Origin: Listeria grayi DSM 20601
GTDB taxonomy: Bacteria > Bacillota > Bacilli > Lactobacillales > Listeriaceae
Assembly (NCBI RefSeq): GCF_000148995.1
Contig: NZ_GL538352.1
Location: forward strand, 186,001-250,000
Length of the DNA stretch: 64,000 bases
Reading direction: 5' to 3'
The notes under the pieces were generated by a model. The model did not search any database. It was not told where the DNA came from and saw only the letters and a program-made list of their open reading frames with translations. Below, piece by piece: positions 1 to 7,790 of the stretch. A program made the translations under genes and the position numbers. Within the stretch, counting starts at the first letter, position 1. The number at the start of each line of letters is the position of its first letter.

Positions 1-27
1 TTTTCTTACCTTAAACTCCCTTTTTAA

Positions 28-64
28 ACCCTTAAACGGATTTTCGTTCGAGGGTCTTTTTTTA
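28..64 (+). terminator. Probable terminator of a gene left of the window
   Basis: Two 11-base arms (28-38 and 45-55) pair with one G-U pair and one A-C mismatch around a 6-base loop, and a run of seven T follows at 57-63. It would end a plus-strand transcript that starts outside the window. Confidence 0.5.
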
Positions 65-389
65 TGTAGAAATAAGCGTTGCGTTTAGAAATTAGTTTTA
101 TAAATGTTTGACAGACTTACAGGTTTTGTACGTATTAATGGTGGCAGGTTAGCAGCAAGTCTTTTTACATGCGCATTTCTAAATGCGGGAGCGGGATGTT
201 TTTCATGCTCTAGATAGAAGCCGACTTTAAGTAAATAGCTTGGATATAGAAGGGATAGACTATTTATTTAGTCTAATAAACTCTCATCATTGGTGTTTTT
301 TTAGAAAACGATTTATGCAATAAATCGTCACTTTGCCACTTCAAATCCTCACAAAATCTCCACAGACATTTATTAAAAGATAGTGTAAA
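65..389. other. Intergenic stretch with two small palindromes, no gene seen
   Basis: I find no convincing open frame here. A short inverted repeat AGACTA-N6-TAGTCT lies at 257-274. A perfect 9-bp inverted repeat with a 3-base loop (ACGATTTAT at 308-316, ATAAATCGT at 320-328) lies about 60 bases before the next gene. Either could be an operator or leader hairpin for that gene; nothing in the sequence decides it. Confidence 0.3.
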
Positions 390-680
390 ATGAGAATTCA
401 ACGAAGAAAAGAGCGCAAACAAATGCAATTAAAGCATCTTATGTACATACTAGCAGCTAGTTTAATGTTATTTTCTGTAAGTGTTCCGGCAACGGTGGCA
501 ATAGCAAAAGAACAAACTGCAAGCCCAGCAACAAATCAAACAGACGGTAGCGCACCTTCACCGGGTGGCGGGGTAGGACGGGCACCTGTATCGGGCGGAG
601 GAAATGCGAAACCAGCTCCGAAATCAAAGCCTAAACCTAAACCGGACAAAGGTAAAAGTAGATGGAAAACCATTTATTGA
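390..680 (+). CDS. Small secreted Pro/Gly/Lys-rich protein, function unknown
   Basis: The 96-residue product has a basic N-terminus (MRIQRRKERK) and a hydrophobic segment around residues 16-37 ending near AIAKEQ, as in a Sec signal peptide. The remainder is low-complexity, rich in Gly, Pro and Lys with KPKP repeats. An internal ATG at 423 would also give a good signal peptide, and neither start has a strong ribosome binding site. The C-terminus may be frame-shifted: one base out of phase, the last codons read into a more ordinary acidic tail ending FIERVSEFE at about 697. A strong terminator follows. I do not recognise the family. Confidence 0.5.
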   Translation: MRIQRRKERKQMQLKHLMYILAASLMLFSVSVPATVAIAKEQTASPATNQTDGSAPSPGGGVGRAPVSGGGNAKPAPKSKPKPKPDKGKSRWKTIY

Positions 681-705
681 ACGTGTTTCAGAATTTGAAT
701 AAAAT

Positions 706-735
706 AAACCTCGCTTCGGTGGGGTTTTTATTTTA
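706..735 (+). terminator. Rho-independent terminator with UUCG tetraloop
   Basis: A continuous stem (AAACC at its base, two G-U pairs) closes on a C(TTCG)G tetraloop and is followed by a T-rich tail. It ends the small secreted-protein gene upstream. Confidence 0.85.
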
Positions 736-868
736 AAAAGACCCCTACTTCGAAAAATAGTAGAGGTCTTAATTTTCATTTATGCCTAGTTTACCTTAAT
801 AATAGTATTCGGAAAGAAGCTTCATAAAATTGCGGATTTTACTGATAAAAATTTTTCATAATAATCAA

Positions 869-911
869 AACAACCAAATCCGTTCTTCAATTAAGAACGG
901 ATTTGGTTGTT
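869..911 (-). terminator. Terminator of the dehydrogenase operon
   Basis: A perfect 19-bp inverted repeat (869-887 and 893-911) has a 5-base loop. It lies just after the stop of the minus-strand dehydrogenase gene; the minus-strand tail reads TTTTGATT. It could also act on plus-strand transcripts. Confidence 0.75.
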
Positions 912-922
912 AAATCATAGCA

Positions 923-1663
923 TTACGCTAAAAATCCTCCATCAACTGCTAGACTGGCGCCGGTAATGTAGGAAGCTTCCTCGGAAAGAAGAAATGCCAC
1001 AGCTTTTGCGATTTCTTCGCCTTGGCTAATTCGTTTTAGGGGAATGCCGGTTTTTGCTACTGCTTCTGTTCCTTTTAGATCTGCTTGTGTCATTTCTGTA
1101 TCGATTACCCCGGGTTGCAGTTCATTGACACGTGATCCTTGTGCGCCGTAATCAATAGTAGCTGTTCGGGTAAGCCCTCTAATCGCATGTTTGGCACTAG
1201 AGTAATCTGGAGTGGGGCCGCCGCGATCTGCAAAAACACTAGAGATATTTACGATTGCGCCGCCAGCTTTAAGGATCTCTGGAATTTCATATTTCATACT
1301 GTAAAAAAGGCTGGAGAGATTGACGCGGATAACTTGGTCCCATTGTTCAATTGTCATATTGGCGATTTTTTCTTTGTATCCGCGCATGCCTGCATTATTT
1401 ACAGCGTAATGTAAGGTACCAAAGTTATCAACAACGGTCTTGATTGCCTTCTCTAAATCAGAGGGGATACTGACATCTCCTGGAATGGCAATCGCTATTC
1501 CGCCCGCTGCTTCGATTTCAAAAACGACTTGATCTAATTTTTCTTTGCGTCTTCCGAAAATGGCTACTTTAGCACCTCTTTCAGCTAACAGCTTTGCAGT
1601 AGCTGCGCCCATACCACTACCACCACCGGTAATAAACGCTATTTTATCTTTAAATGGTTGCAT
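923..1663 (-). CDS. Short-chain dehydrogenase/reductase (SDR family)
   Basis: This 246-residue classical SDR probably oxidises or reduces a small alcohol or carbonyl with NAD(P). The Rossmann motif TGGGSGMGAA is at residues 11-20, followed by NNAG, the catalytic Ser in VNISSV and YSSAKHA with catalytic Tyr and Lys. It ends in ASLAVDGGFLA, typical of the glucose-1-dehydrogenase/3-oxoacyl-reductase-like subgroup. The ATG at 1663 has a strong AAGGAGGA site. It lies 14 bases after a second SDR gene and is probably cotranscribed from the MerR-type promoter near 2570. The substrate cannot be told from sequence. Confidence 0.9.
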   Translation of the reverse strand: MQPFKDKIAFITGGGSGMGAATAKLLAERGAKVAIFGRRKEKLDQVVFEIEAAGGIAIAIPGDVSIPSDLEKAIKTVVDNFGTLHYAVNNAGMRGYKEKIANMTIEQWDQVIRVNLSSLFYSMKYEIPEILKAGGAIVNISSVFADRGGPTPDYSSAKHAIRGLTRTATIDYGAQGSRVNELQPGVIDTEMTQADLKGTEAVAKTGIPLKRISQGEEIAKAVAFLLSEEASYITGASLAVDGGFLA

Positions 1664-1677
1664 CTATATTCCTCCTT

Positions 1678-2529
1678 TTAATCAAAAGAAACTGATTCAC
1701 TGAAATTTTTCCATTTTTTCAATTCTTCAATGCGTCCCAAATCATTTTCTAATGCGATTGCGTAAGCATCTGTTCCTAAAGGAAGGCGAAGCGGTGGGGC
1801 TGTTGCTTTAGTGACTTCTACAATCACATCTGCCATTTTATCAGGGCTGCCGATCTCAGATCCGGTATGTGTTTCCAGATAATCTGATAATGCTCCGACG
1901 GTATTTTTATAATCATCGAGTACTTCATGTTTGACCATGGAAGAGCCTGCCCAATCAGTCCGGATTGCTCCCGGTTCGATAATGGTCACTTTCACACCGA
2001 AAGAACTTGCTTCTGTGTTTAAAACTTCTGAAAGGCCTTCGACGCCAAATTTGGATACTTGATAGGCTCCTAAACCCGGACCGCCTTTTCTTCCCCCGAT
2101 GGAGGAGATTTGAATAACATGACCAGAGCGCTGTTTTCGGAAAATAGGAATGATTTCTTTTGTCACGTTTATTGTGCCCCATAGATCTGTTTCAACTTGT
2201 GCACGAAAATCTTCATAGGTTGTTTCTTCTATCGATCCGATGTTGCCATATCCGGCATTGTTCACAACGACATCGATTCGACCGAATTTTTCCATTGTTT
2301 TGCTGATTGCTGCTTGTACCTGTTCGATTTTTGTCACATCTAGTGCAATAGGAAGCACATTTTCTCCGTATTTCTGAACAAGAGCTTCCAATGCCTCTGG
2401 ATTACGAGCGGTCGCAACTACAAGATTTCCGTCTTCTAAGGCTGAACGGGCAATACTATTGCCAAGTCCGCGTGAAGAACCAGTAATAAACCATACTTTT
2501 TTTCCATTTTCTATCACCTTTTCATTCAT
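1678..2529 (-). CDS. Short-chain dehydrogenase/reductase (SDR family)
   Basis: The 283-residue product is a classical SDR of the longer class often annotated as an oxidoreductase without known substrate. It shows TGSSRGLGN near residues 16-24, VVNNAGYG, the catalytic region QISSIGGRKG and YQVSKFG with the active Tyr and Lys. It is first in a two-gene minus-strand operon. Its promoter carries a MerR-type operator in a 19-bp spacer, and a merR gene is divergent, so induction by a reactive aldehyde, quinone or similar stress is plausible. That last point is inference from context. Confidence 0.9.
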   Translation of the reverse strand: MNEKVIENGKKVWFITGSSRGLGNSIARSALEDGNLVVATARNPEALEALVQKYGENVLPIALDVTKIEQVQAAISKTMEKFGRIDVVVNNAGYGNIGSIEETTYEDFRAQVETDLWGTINVTKEIIPIFRKQRSGHVIQISSIGGRKGGPGLGAYQVSKFGVEGLSEVLNTEASSFGVKVTIIEPGAIRTDWAGSSMVKHEVLDDYKNTVGALSDYLETHTGSEIGSPDKMADVIVEVTKATAPPLRLPLGTDAYAIALENDLGRIEELKKWKNFSESVSFD

Positions 2530-2556
2530 AGATTTGTAATCGTGATTACAAAACTA

Positions 2557-2587
2557 AGTGTAAATTGTTAGAGTTACTCTAAGTCAA
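2557..2587 (-). promoter_or_regulatory. MerR-type promoter and operator of the SDR operon
   Basis: On the minus strand the -35 TTGACT (2582-2587) and -10 TACACT (2557-2562) are separated by 19 bp. The spacer overlaps the palindrome TTAGAGTTACTCTAA (2568-2582). An over-long 19-bp spacer filled by a dyad is the hallmark of promoters activated by DNA distortion by MerR-family regulators, and the dyad resembles NmlR/AdhR-type sites. Confidence 0.8.
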
Positions 2588-2617
2588 GCGATGAATCTTT
2601 TCTGGATATGAGAACGA

Positions 2618-2655
2618 TTGACAAAAGAAATGAGGGTGGGTTAGACTAACTCTAA
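2618..2655 (+). promoter_or_regulatory. Promoter of the merR gene with overlapping operator
   Basis: TTGACA (2618-2623) is followed after 18 bp by TAGACT (2642-2647). The same 15-bp dyad as in the divergent promoter recurs here, slightly altered (TTAGACTAACTCTAA, 2641-2655), over the -10 region and the start of transcription. That placement suggests autorepression by the MerR protein. Confidence 0.6.
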
Positions 2656-2672
2656 GTGGAGGAGGGATATTT

Positions 2673-3041
2673 GTGTTAATGAAAGAAGTCGTGACAAAAA
2701 CGGGGATCAATGCTTATACAATAAGATACTATGAAAAGGCTGGTTTACTTCGCATTTCTCGAGAGGAAAATGGTATTCGCAATTTCAGCGATGAGGAAGT
2801 TTGGCAATTGCAACAATTATCTTATTTTCGGCAGGCTGGCGTTCCGATCAAGGATTTAAAGACAATGTTTAATGGCGAGATGGCGGAAGCAGATATTATC
2901 GATATTTTATATAATGCAAAGAAAAAAATCACAGCTGAGTTAGAGGAAATACAAGCAACGCAAAAATACTTGGATCACAAGATTGCTTGGCACGTGAATA
3001 AAGGGCCGGAAGTCACTGCCGAGTTGTGTGGCCGAGGCTGA
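2673..3041 (+). CDS. MerR-family transcriptional regulator
   Basis: This 122-residue regulator has the N-terminal winged-helix signature of MerR proteins (TGINAYTIRYYEKAGLL near residues 10-26), then the second helix pair and a coiled-coil dimerisation helix to residue ~112. The short C-terminus lacks the cysteine pattern of metal sensors; one Cys occurs near the C-terminus (AELCGRG). Length and lack of an effector domain fit the NmlR/AdhR-like group that senses reactive carbonyls. The start is GTG with a GGAGGAGGG site 7-8 bases away; an ATG two codons later is possible. It is divergent from two SDR genes and followed by an aldo/keto reductase, which it probably controls. Confidence 0.88.
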   Translation: MLMKEVVTKTGINAYTIRYYEKAGLLRISREENGIRNFSDEEVWQLQQLSYFRQAGVPIKDLKTMFNGEMAEADIIDILYNAKKKITAELEEIQATQKYLDHKIAWHVNKGPEVTAELCGRG

Positions 3042-3144
3042 TGTTAGGAAATGAAAATTCTCTTGTTTGTAACACCGGTTACCGACGCAGCACCGCTGAT
3101 GGGCTACAATTATATTTTAAAACTAATATTAAGGGGTGCAGAAA

Positions 3145-4104
3145 ATGAATCAATCAAGAGTGAAAATCGGCATCGGTTGTAGTGGGATGGGGCGAAAAGG
3201 GATGGATGATACTGAATCGATCGCGCTGATCCATGAAGCGATGGAGCGCGGGATTCCGCTGCTGGATACGGCAGATTTTTATAATAGTGGTGGGAGTGAG
3301 ATGACTCTTGGTAAGGCGTTGCATGGAATTGAGCGTAGTCGTTATGAAGTTGCTCTGAAATTTGGGGCATTGATGTCACCGGAAGGAGCGATATATGGTC
3401 TAGATGTGCACCCGGATCGAATCAAGAATTATTTGACGCATTCTTTACGGCGAATGAAATTGGATTATGTTGATGTGTTTATGCCAAGTCGTATTGATCT
3501 GGCTATCCCAGTGGAAGAAACGATCGGTGCGATCAGTGAACTTGTGGAGGGTGGATATGTTAAGAAGATCGGTTTGACACAAGTGGATGTAGAAACATTG
3601 AATCGCGCAGAAAAGATGCATCATATTTCGTATTTGGAGTCGAATTATTCATTATTCAACCGAGAAATCGAAGCAGAACTTATGCCGGCTGCGAGGGAAA
3701 ATCAGACAGAGATCATTGCGTTTGGGGTGCTGGCACAAGGTTTATTGACCGGTACATTTTCTAGCGAAGCCAACAATTATAATACGCATATCTCGCTTTT
3801 TAAATCAGAAAATATCAGAGGTAATCTAAAATTAGTAGAACGTCTTCGGATAATTGCGGATGAAAAGGGAGTAAGCGTTGCGAACCTTGCGATTGCCTGG
3901 GTAATGGCAAAAGGAGCAGCTATTCTACCAATTATTGGGATGACAAAACGAAGCCGTCTGCAAGCAGTTATGGATGCTAGTGAGTTATCATTGACGTCTA
4001 CAGATATAGAACGTATTGAAGCAGCGATCCCGCAAAATCAAATTTTAGGCACGGCTTTCCCAAAAATGCAGTTTGAGAACGGGAAAATTGTTGCGGTGGA
4101 TTAG
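3145..4104 (+). CDS. Aldo/keto reductase with a changed catalytic tetrad
   Basis: The 319-residue protein is an NADPH-dependent TIM-barrel aldo/keto reductase. LLDTADFYNSG gives the catalytic Asp and Tyr, VALKFG the Lys, and the C-terminal IPIIGMTKRSRL the cofactor-phosphate loop. The fourth tetrad residue, normally His in a DLYQ-x-H motif, is missing: the motif reads DVFMPSRID. Some natural AKR subgroups show this variation, so the enzyme need not be dead. The ATG at 3145 has AAGGGG at good spacing; a GTG at 3136 overlaps that site and is less likely. It lies 103 bases after merR and belongs to the same detoxification cluster. Confidence 0.87.
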   Translation: MNQSRVKIGIGCSGMGRKGMDDTESIALIHEAMERGIPLLDTADFYNSGGSEMTLGKALHGIERSRYEVALKFGALMSPEGAIYGLDVHPDRIKNYLTHSLRRMKLDYVDVFMPSRIDLAIPVEETIGAISELVEGGYVKKIGLTQVDVETLNRAEKMHHISYLESNYSLFNREIEAELMPAARENQTEIIAFGVLAQGLLTGTFSSEANNYNTHISLFKSENIRGNLKLVERLRIIADEKGVSVANLAIAWVMAKGAAILPIIGMTKRSRLQAVMDASELSLTSTDIERIEAAIPQNQILGTAFPKMQFENGKIVAVD

Positions 4105-4168
4105 TTGCTATTTGAAGAAGTCCAGTCTACTATTTAGGAAAAGCTATTTTTTCTAAGGAGCGAAGAAC

Positions 4169-4849
4169 ATGGACATTCTTCAAGCAGTGAAAGAGAGTGA
4201 GTTATGTCAAGATTTAACAGCAACACAGTTCGCTGAATTCATAGAAACAATTACGATACATGAATTGAACTATCAAAGTAATGAGATCTTATTTTATACA
4301 AGCGAACCTGCCAAACTGTTTCTTTTAATAAATGGAAATGTGACGATTGCCAAAGATACGCTAAATGGAAAACGGATCTTGGGAAAAAGTATTGTAGAAA
4401 AAGGAAAAATCATTGGTGATGTTTATTTTGCTTCCAATCGTAATCCATTTTGGGAGTATGGATTGGCGTTAAAACAGACCAAAGTGATCGAGATCGGTCA
4501 TTTTGATCCGGAGAGCATGAAAACGTTGGATGTCGAGCTGCAAAATCAATTATTAATAAATCTTTTAAAAAGTATTTCCGAAAAGTTTGAATATATCGGG
4601 GAAAAAGTGAAAATGGTTTCCGAAACCTCTGTTCGTGCTAAAATCGTGAATTATCTTGTGAACAGGCAGTTGTCAGATGTAAGTATCTTACTTACGGAGA
4701 CAAGGGAAGAGGTTGCAGACTATTTGGATATCACGCGCCCCTCGTTATCGCGGGAATTGAGCCGGATGCAGAAAGAAGGCATTATTGCGATACAGGGTAA
4801 AAAGATGTGGATCATGGATGAGGAAGTATTTGCAAGTTTTATTCAGTAA
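4169..4849 (+). CDS. Crp/Fnr-family transcriptional regulator
   Basis: The 226-residue protein has an N-terminal cyclic-nucleotide-binding-like beta barrel (about residues 15-120), a dimerisation helix and a C-terminal winged helix. The HTH segment reads EEVADYLDITRPSLSRELSR. There is no cysteine cluster as in Fnr and no obvious cAMP pocket signature, as in the many PrfA-related paralogues of Listeria. It has a TAAGGAG site and an ATG start. The target genes are unknown; the neighbouring reductase and the convergent motility-repressor operon are the only contextual hints. Confidence 0.85.
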   Translation: MDILQAVKESELCQDLTATQFAEFIETITIHELNYQSNEILFYTSEPAKLFLLINGNVTIAKDTLNGKRILGKSIVEKGKIIGDVYFASNRNPFWEYGLALKQTKVIEIGHFDPESMKTLDVELQNQLLINLLKSISEKFEYIGEKVKMVSETSVRAKIVNYLVNRQLSDVSILLTETREEVADYLDITRPSLSRELSRMQKEGIIAIQGKKMWIMDEEVFASFIQ

Positions 4850-4914
4850 AAGGAAAGGTCATCTTCAGTTGCTGGTAACGATATCGGAAGTAAAAGGATT
4901 TAAGATCAGTAGTT

Positions 4915-4961
4915 AAAAAAAGCGTAAACTCTATGAGGAAAATAGAGTTTACGCTTTTTTT
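4915..4961. terminator. Bidirectional terminator between convergent genes
   Basis: A 17-bp A/T-flanked stem (arms 4917-4933 and 4942-4958) is followed by T runs on both strands. It separates the Crp/Fnr gene from the converging mogR operon; its right edge touches the stop codon of the minus-strand gene. Confidence 0.85.
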
Positions 4962-5169
4962 AATGAATACCGTCGCCAATCAAATACCAAGTGATCAATG
5001 CGGTGTTGACCACATAGCTTAAATCAAATTTGGTAAGTTCGACTGCCTTGTCGTTGAAACTTTCTTTGAGTGCTTGTTTTGTCAGTTGCTGAATGGGGAC
5101 ACCATTGATTTTAGCGTCTTCGTCTAAGCGGATCGATTCTCCGCCAACGACATAGATTTCCACATACAT
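4960..5169 (-). CDS. Small conserved Listeria protein downstream of mogR
   Basis: The 69-residue product starts MYVEIYVVGGESIRLDED and has no membrane segment or signal peptide. It corresponds by position and size to the small gene next to mogR in L. monocytogenes (lmo0673). A GTG five codons upstream overlaps the ribosome binding site GAGGTG, so the ATG at 5169 is preferred. It lies 18 bases after mogR and probably shares its transcript. The function is unknown; a link to motility control is only suggested by the conserved pairing. Confidence 0.72.
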   Translation of the reverse strand: MYVEIYVVGGESIRLDEDAKINGVPIQQLTKQALKESFNDKAVELTKFDLSYVVNTALITWYLIGDGIH

Positions 5170-5187
5170 TTTCTTGCACCTCACTTC

Positions 5188-6105
5188 TTAAACGTGCTCT
5201 TGATTATTTCTCGAAAATCCTAACTGGTTGAGCTTGACGATCGTTTCTTGGGTAAATAATGGCAATGCTTGGATCTGTTCCAATTCGGTCGCATAAAGGA
5301 AAGAACCTAGATCTTGGAGCAATATTTGGTACGTTTCTGCATTGTTTTCATTTTCCTGTCGTAGCTGGAAGTTTTCTTGTTCTAGTTCTTTGTTTTTAGC
5401 AAGTAACTCTTGATATTTACGATCTAGTTCTTCTTTTTGAACGGCTAAGGAGGACAAGGAATAAATGCTCTTCAGTAAGTCATACACGTTGTTATCTTCG
5501 CCTTGTTGCTCGCTTAGAAGTTGCACATTGCTTTTCACGCCCGATAATAAGTCGAACAGATTCTTCTCTTTGTTTTTATTGAAGCTGATCTTTTCGCGCA
5601 TCGAGGTGGCAGGTTCTGTACTGACCGCACGGCCGAAGATGTTGGTTTTTCCTTGTGCATTGGAACTTGCTTTTGGTTTTCGCTTTCTTCCCGGCTTGCT
5701 TTTCACGATATCTTCGAAGGTAATGAGCTCTTTTTTTAATTTATAATAGGTGTTCTGTAGCTGACTTGGTGTTTTCGGAAAGATGTGTAGATCGTTTAGA
5801 CTCAGCATTTCAGAAACGTCCAGGACTTTCATGTCATGAGAGATTGCCAACTGATAGCAAGAGTAAAGCAGCTCTAATTCGATTTTCATCCAGCTCAAGT
5901 CAGAGTGGATATATTTTTCTATTCCACCTTTTTCTTCGACTTTTTTATAAAAATCAACGAGCTGTTCGTAGATTTCTACAGCACTATCAACATCTATGTT
6001 TTGTTTTTTAGCTTCATTTTTTATCGTTTTAATGGAATTTTCCGATTGAGAATCTGCTTGTTTTTTGATTTCAGCTAGTATATTTTTGATTTCTGTTTTA
6101 GGCAT
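5188..6105 (-). CDS. mogR: MogR-type transcriptional repressor of flagellar motility genes
   Basis: The 305-residue protein matches Listeria MogR in length, position and organisation. It has an N-terminal helical DNA-binding half, a KPGRKRKPK basic stretch near residue 137-146, and a C-terminal coiled coil (about 215-255, KELEQENFQLRQENEN) for dimerisation. In L. monocytogenes MogR binds TTTT-N5-AAAA boxes and silences all flagellar genes at host temperature; GmaR relieves this. Several exact boxes occur in this window. It is transcribed away from the flagellar operon and has two predicted promoters: a sigma-A one at 6158-6186 and a SigB-like one far upstream in fliQ. Confidence 0.93.
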   Translation of the reverse strand: MPKTEIKNILAEIKKQADSQSENSIKTIKNEAKKQNIDVDSAVEIYEQLVDFYKKVEEKGGIEKYIHSDLSWMKIELELLYSCYQLAISHDMKVLDVSEMLSLNDLHIFPKTPSQLQNTYYKLKKELITFEDIVKSKPGRKRKPKASSNAQGKTNIFGRAVSTEPATSMREKISFNKNKEKNLFDLLSGVKSNVQLLSEQQGEDNNVYDLLKSIYSLSSLAVQKEELDRKYQELLAKNKELEQENFQLRQENENNAETYQILLQDLGSFLYATELEQIQALPLFTQETIVKLNQLGFSRNNQEHV

Positions 6106-6157
6106 CTAATCACAAACCTCTCTTATGTTTTTATTAAACCCATTGCTGCTTGTCTAT

Positions 6158-6186
6158 ATAATAGCAATAACTGGCGTCAGTGTAAA
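6158..6186 (-). promoter_or_regulatory. Proximal sigma-A promoter of mogR
   Basis: The minus strand reads TTTACA (6181-6186), a 17-bp spacer and TATTAT (6158-6163), about 50 bases before the mogR start codon. This would be the housekeeping promoter, distinct from the distal SigB-like promoter at 7767-7792. Confidence 0.65.
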
Positions 6187-6386
6187 GTAATCACAATGTT
6201 TCTAACGGGGCGCATGGTAAAAAAGCATTAGGTCACAAGTATCATTTTTCCTTTACAAAAAAAATAAAAATGCGAAAGCGCTTCTTATGAGGCGATTTTA
6301 GGGAAACTCATTTTTTTATTTTTTAAAAAACTATAGATTTTTTTTGAAATTGGTGTAAAATTTTATATTGCAGGTATAAAAATCTA

Positions 6387-6399
6387 TTTTTTTGAAAAA
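6387..6399 (+). promoter_or_regulatory. MogR box at the head of the flagellar operon
   Basis: TTTTTTTGAAAAA is an exact TTTT-N5-AAAA match just before the first flagellar gene. Two near matches lie upstream, around 6316-6330 and at 6338-6350. Together they should recruit MogR to repress the export-gate operon. The box overlaps a TTG that could otherwise be read as the start codon of the next gene. Confidence 0.7.
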
Positions 6400-6412
6400 T
6401 GAAGGGGTGAAG

Positions 6413-6745
6413 GTGCGAAAACCAATACACATGGATGGATATATTTTTTCACTAATTAAAATTTTAGTCGTTTTAGGGGCGCTCGCAGGGATCTCCTACT
6501 TCTTGGTTAAAAAAAATAGGCAATCCGCTCGTTTACGCAAAAGCGAAAACGGCAAGATCTTGCTGCAAGACACGTTATATGTGTCGAATCAATTGAAAGT
6601 ACTTCTTCTCGAAGTCGAGGGACAAAAGGTGATGACAGTTATTTCCAATAATAACGTCCAAACAACACCGTTAACTAATAAAGCAAATACAGATGAAAAA
6701 TTTTCGGAAATGTTATCGAAAGAGGAGCGTAAGGTAAATGTCTAA
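6413..6745 (+). CDS. FliO-like flagellar export membrane protein
   Basis: The 110-residue product has one transmembrane helix (about residues 10-30, FSLIKILVVLGALAGISYFL), a basic stop-transfer KKNRQ, then a small domain with the FliO-type pattern KILLQDTLYVSNQLKVLLLEV. It occupies the position of lmo0675. FliO helps assemble the FliP ring of the flagellar type III export gate. The GTG at 6413 has AAGGGG six bases upstream; an in-frame TTG at 6392 lies inside the MogR box and is unlikely. The gene overlaps fliP by 8 bases. Confidence 0.75.
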   Translation: MRKPIHMDGYIFSLIKILVVLGALAGISYFLVKKNRQSARLRKSENGKILLQDTLYVSNQLKVLLLEVEGQKVMTVISNNNVQTTPLTNKANTDEKFSEMLSKEERKVNV

Positions 6746-7505
6746 AGTGAGTTCTGGGACTGTTTTTAAATTCTCCTTTGTTTTTTCATTTGTATTTTTA
6801 TTACTCGTTTGTTATCCGTTGCGTTATGCAGAAGCGGCTGGATTTCTAAATGATTTTTCAATAAACGGAACGAGTGGCGTCAACTCGAATGTCAGCTTGT
6901 TCTTGATTGTTACTTTGTTATCACTTTCGGCATCGATCGTTTTGATGTTTACTCATTTTACTTACTGCATCATCGTTTTAGGTTTGACGAGACAGGGGCT
7001 TGGCGCGACTAACTTGCCGCCTAATCAGGTTCTCGTGGGATTAGCACTTTTTTTAGCTATTTTTATGATGCAGCCTGTTGCGAATGAATGGTATCAAGAT
7101 GTGTGGAAGCCGGGGCAAAAGGAAGAGTGGAAGGCCTCGAAAGTATGGAAAGAGACGCAGCCGATCTTAACGACGTATATTGCTAAAAATACATATCGGC
7201 ATGACATAAACATGATGCTCAAGGCAGAGGGCAAAAAAGCGGTGGCGAAAAAAGAAGATGCTTCGCTAATGGCATTGATGCCGGCATTTATTCTGACGCA
7301 GATCACGCAAGGATTTTTGACCGGAATGTTTATCTATCTGGCCTTTGTCTTTATTGATCTGGTCGTAAGTACGCTCTTGATGTATTTAGGGATGATGATG
7401 GTGCCGCCAATGACGATCAGTTTGCCTTTTAAGATCCTCGTCTTTATTTTTATCGGCGGGTACGGCTTGATAACGAATATGATGTTTCAGACAATTCACT
7501 TTTAG
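6738..7505 (+). CDS. fliP: Flagellar export gate protein FliP
   Basis: The 255-residue membrane protein has a signal-like N-terminus, then paired hydrophobic segments and the FliP signatures FTYCIIVLGLTRQGLG and LMYLGMMMVPPMTISLPFK. FliP forms the pentameric core of the export gate in the basal body membrane, with FliQ and FliR. The internal soluble loop (about residues 110-175) is typical. It lies in a tight run, overlapping the FliO-like gene and 12 bases before fliQ. Confidence 0.96.
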   Translation: MSKVSSGTVFKFSFVFSFVFLLLVCYPLRYAEAAGFLNDFSINGTSGVNSNVSLFLIVTLLSLSASIVLMFTHFTYCIIVLGLTRQGLGATNLPPNQVLVGLALFLAIFMMQPVANEWYQDVWKPGQKEEWKASKVWKETQPILTTYIAKNTYRHDINMMLKAEGKKAVAKKEDASLMALMPAFILTQITQGFLTGMFIYLAFVFIDLVVSTLLMYLGMMMVPPMTISLPFKILVFIFIGGYGLITNMMFQTIHF

Positions 7506-7517
7506 AGGGAGAATGCA

Positions 7518-7790
7518 ATGAATTTAACGCCAGTCATGGAAGTGTTCCAAAAGTTCTTTTACAGCGGTTTGACGATCATCTTACCAGTTTCGATCGTCTG
7601 CCTTGTCGTCGTGATCTTAGTTGCGATCATTATGGCGATGATGCAGATTCAAGATCAATCGCTGACATTTTTACCGAAAATCATTGCGTTTGTGGTGGCG
7701 CTGTTTATTCTTGGCCCTTGGATGTTTGGACATATGACGGATCTCATCGTCAGTATCTTTGCTAAAATACCCACTATGATTCAGGTGTAA
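7518..7790 (+). CDS. fliQ: Flagellar export gate protein FliQ
   Basis: This 90-residue protein has two transmembrane hairpin helices (about 18-40 and 53-75), as expected for FliQ, which packs around FliP/FliR in the export gate. The ATG has an AGAGGGAGAA site. Its last codons also carry, on the other strand, a SigB-like promoter aimed at mogR, so this coding end has a regulatory role as well. fliR starts two bases after the stop. Confidence 0.95.
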   Translation: MNLTPVMEVFQKFFYSGLTIILPVSIVCLVVVILVAIIMAMMQIQDQSLTFLPKIIAFVVALFILGPWMFGHMTDLIVSIFAKIPTMIQV

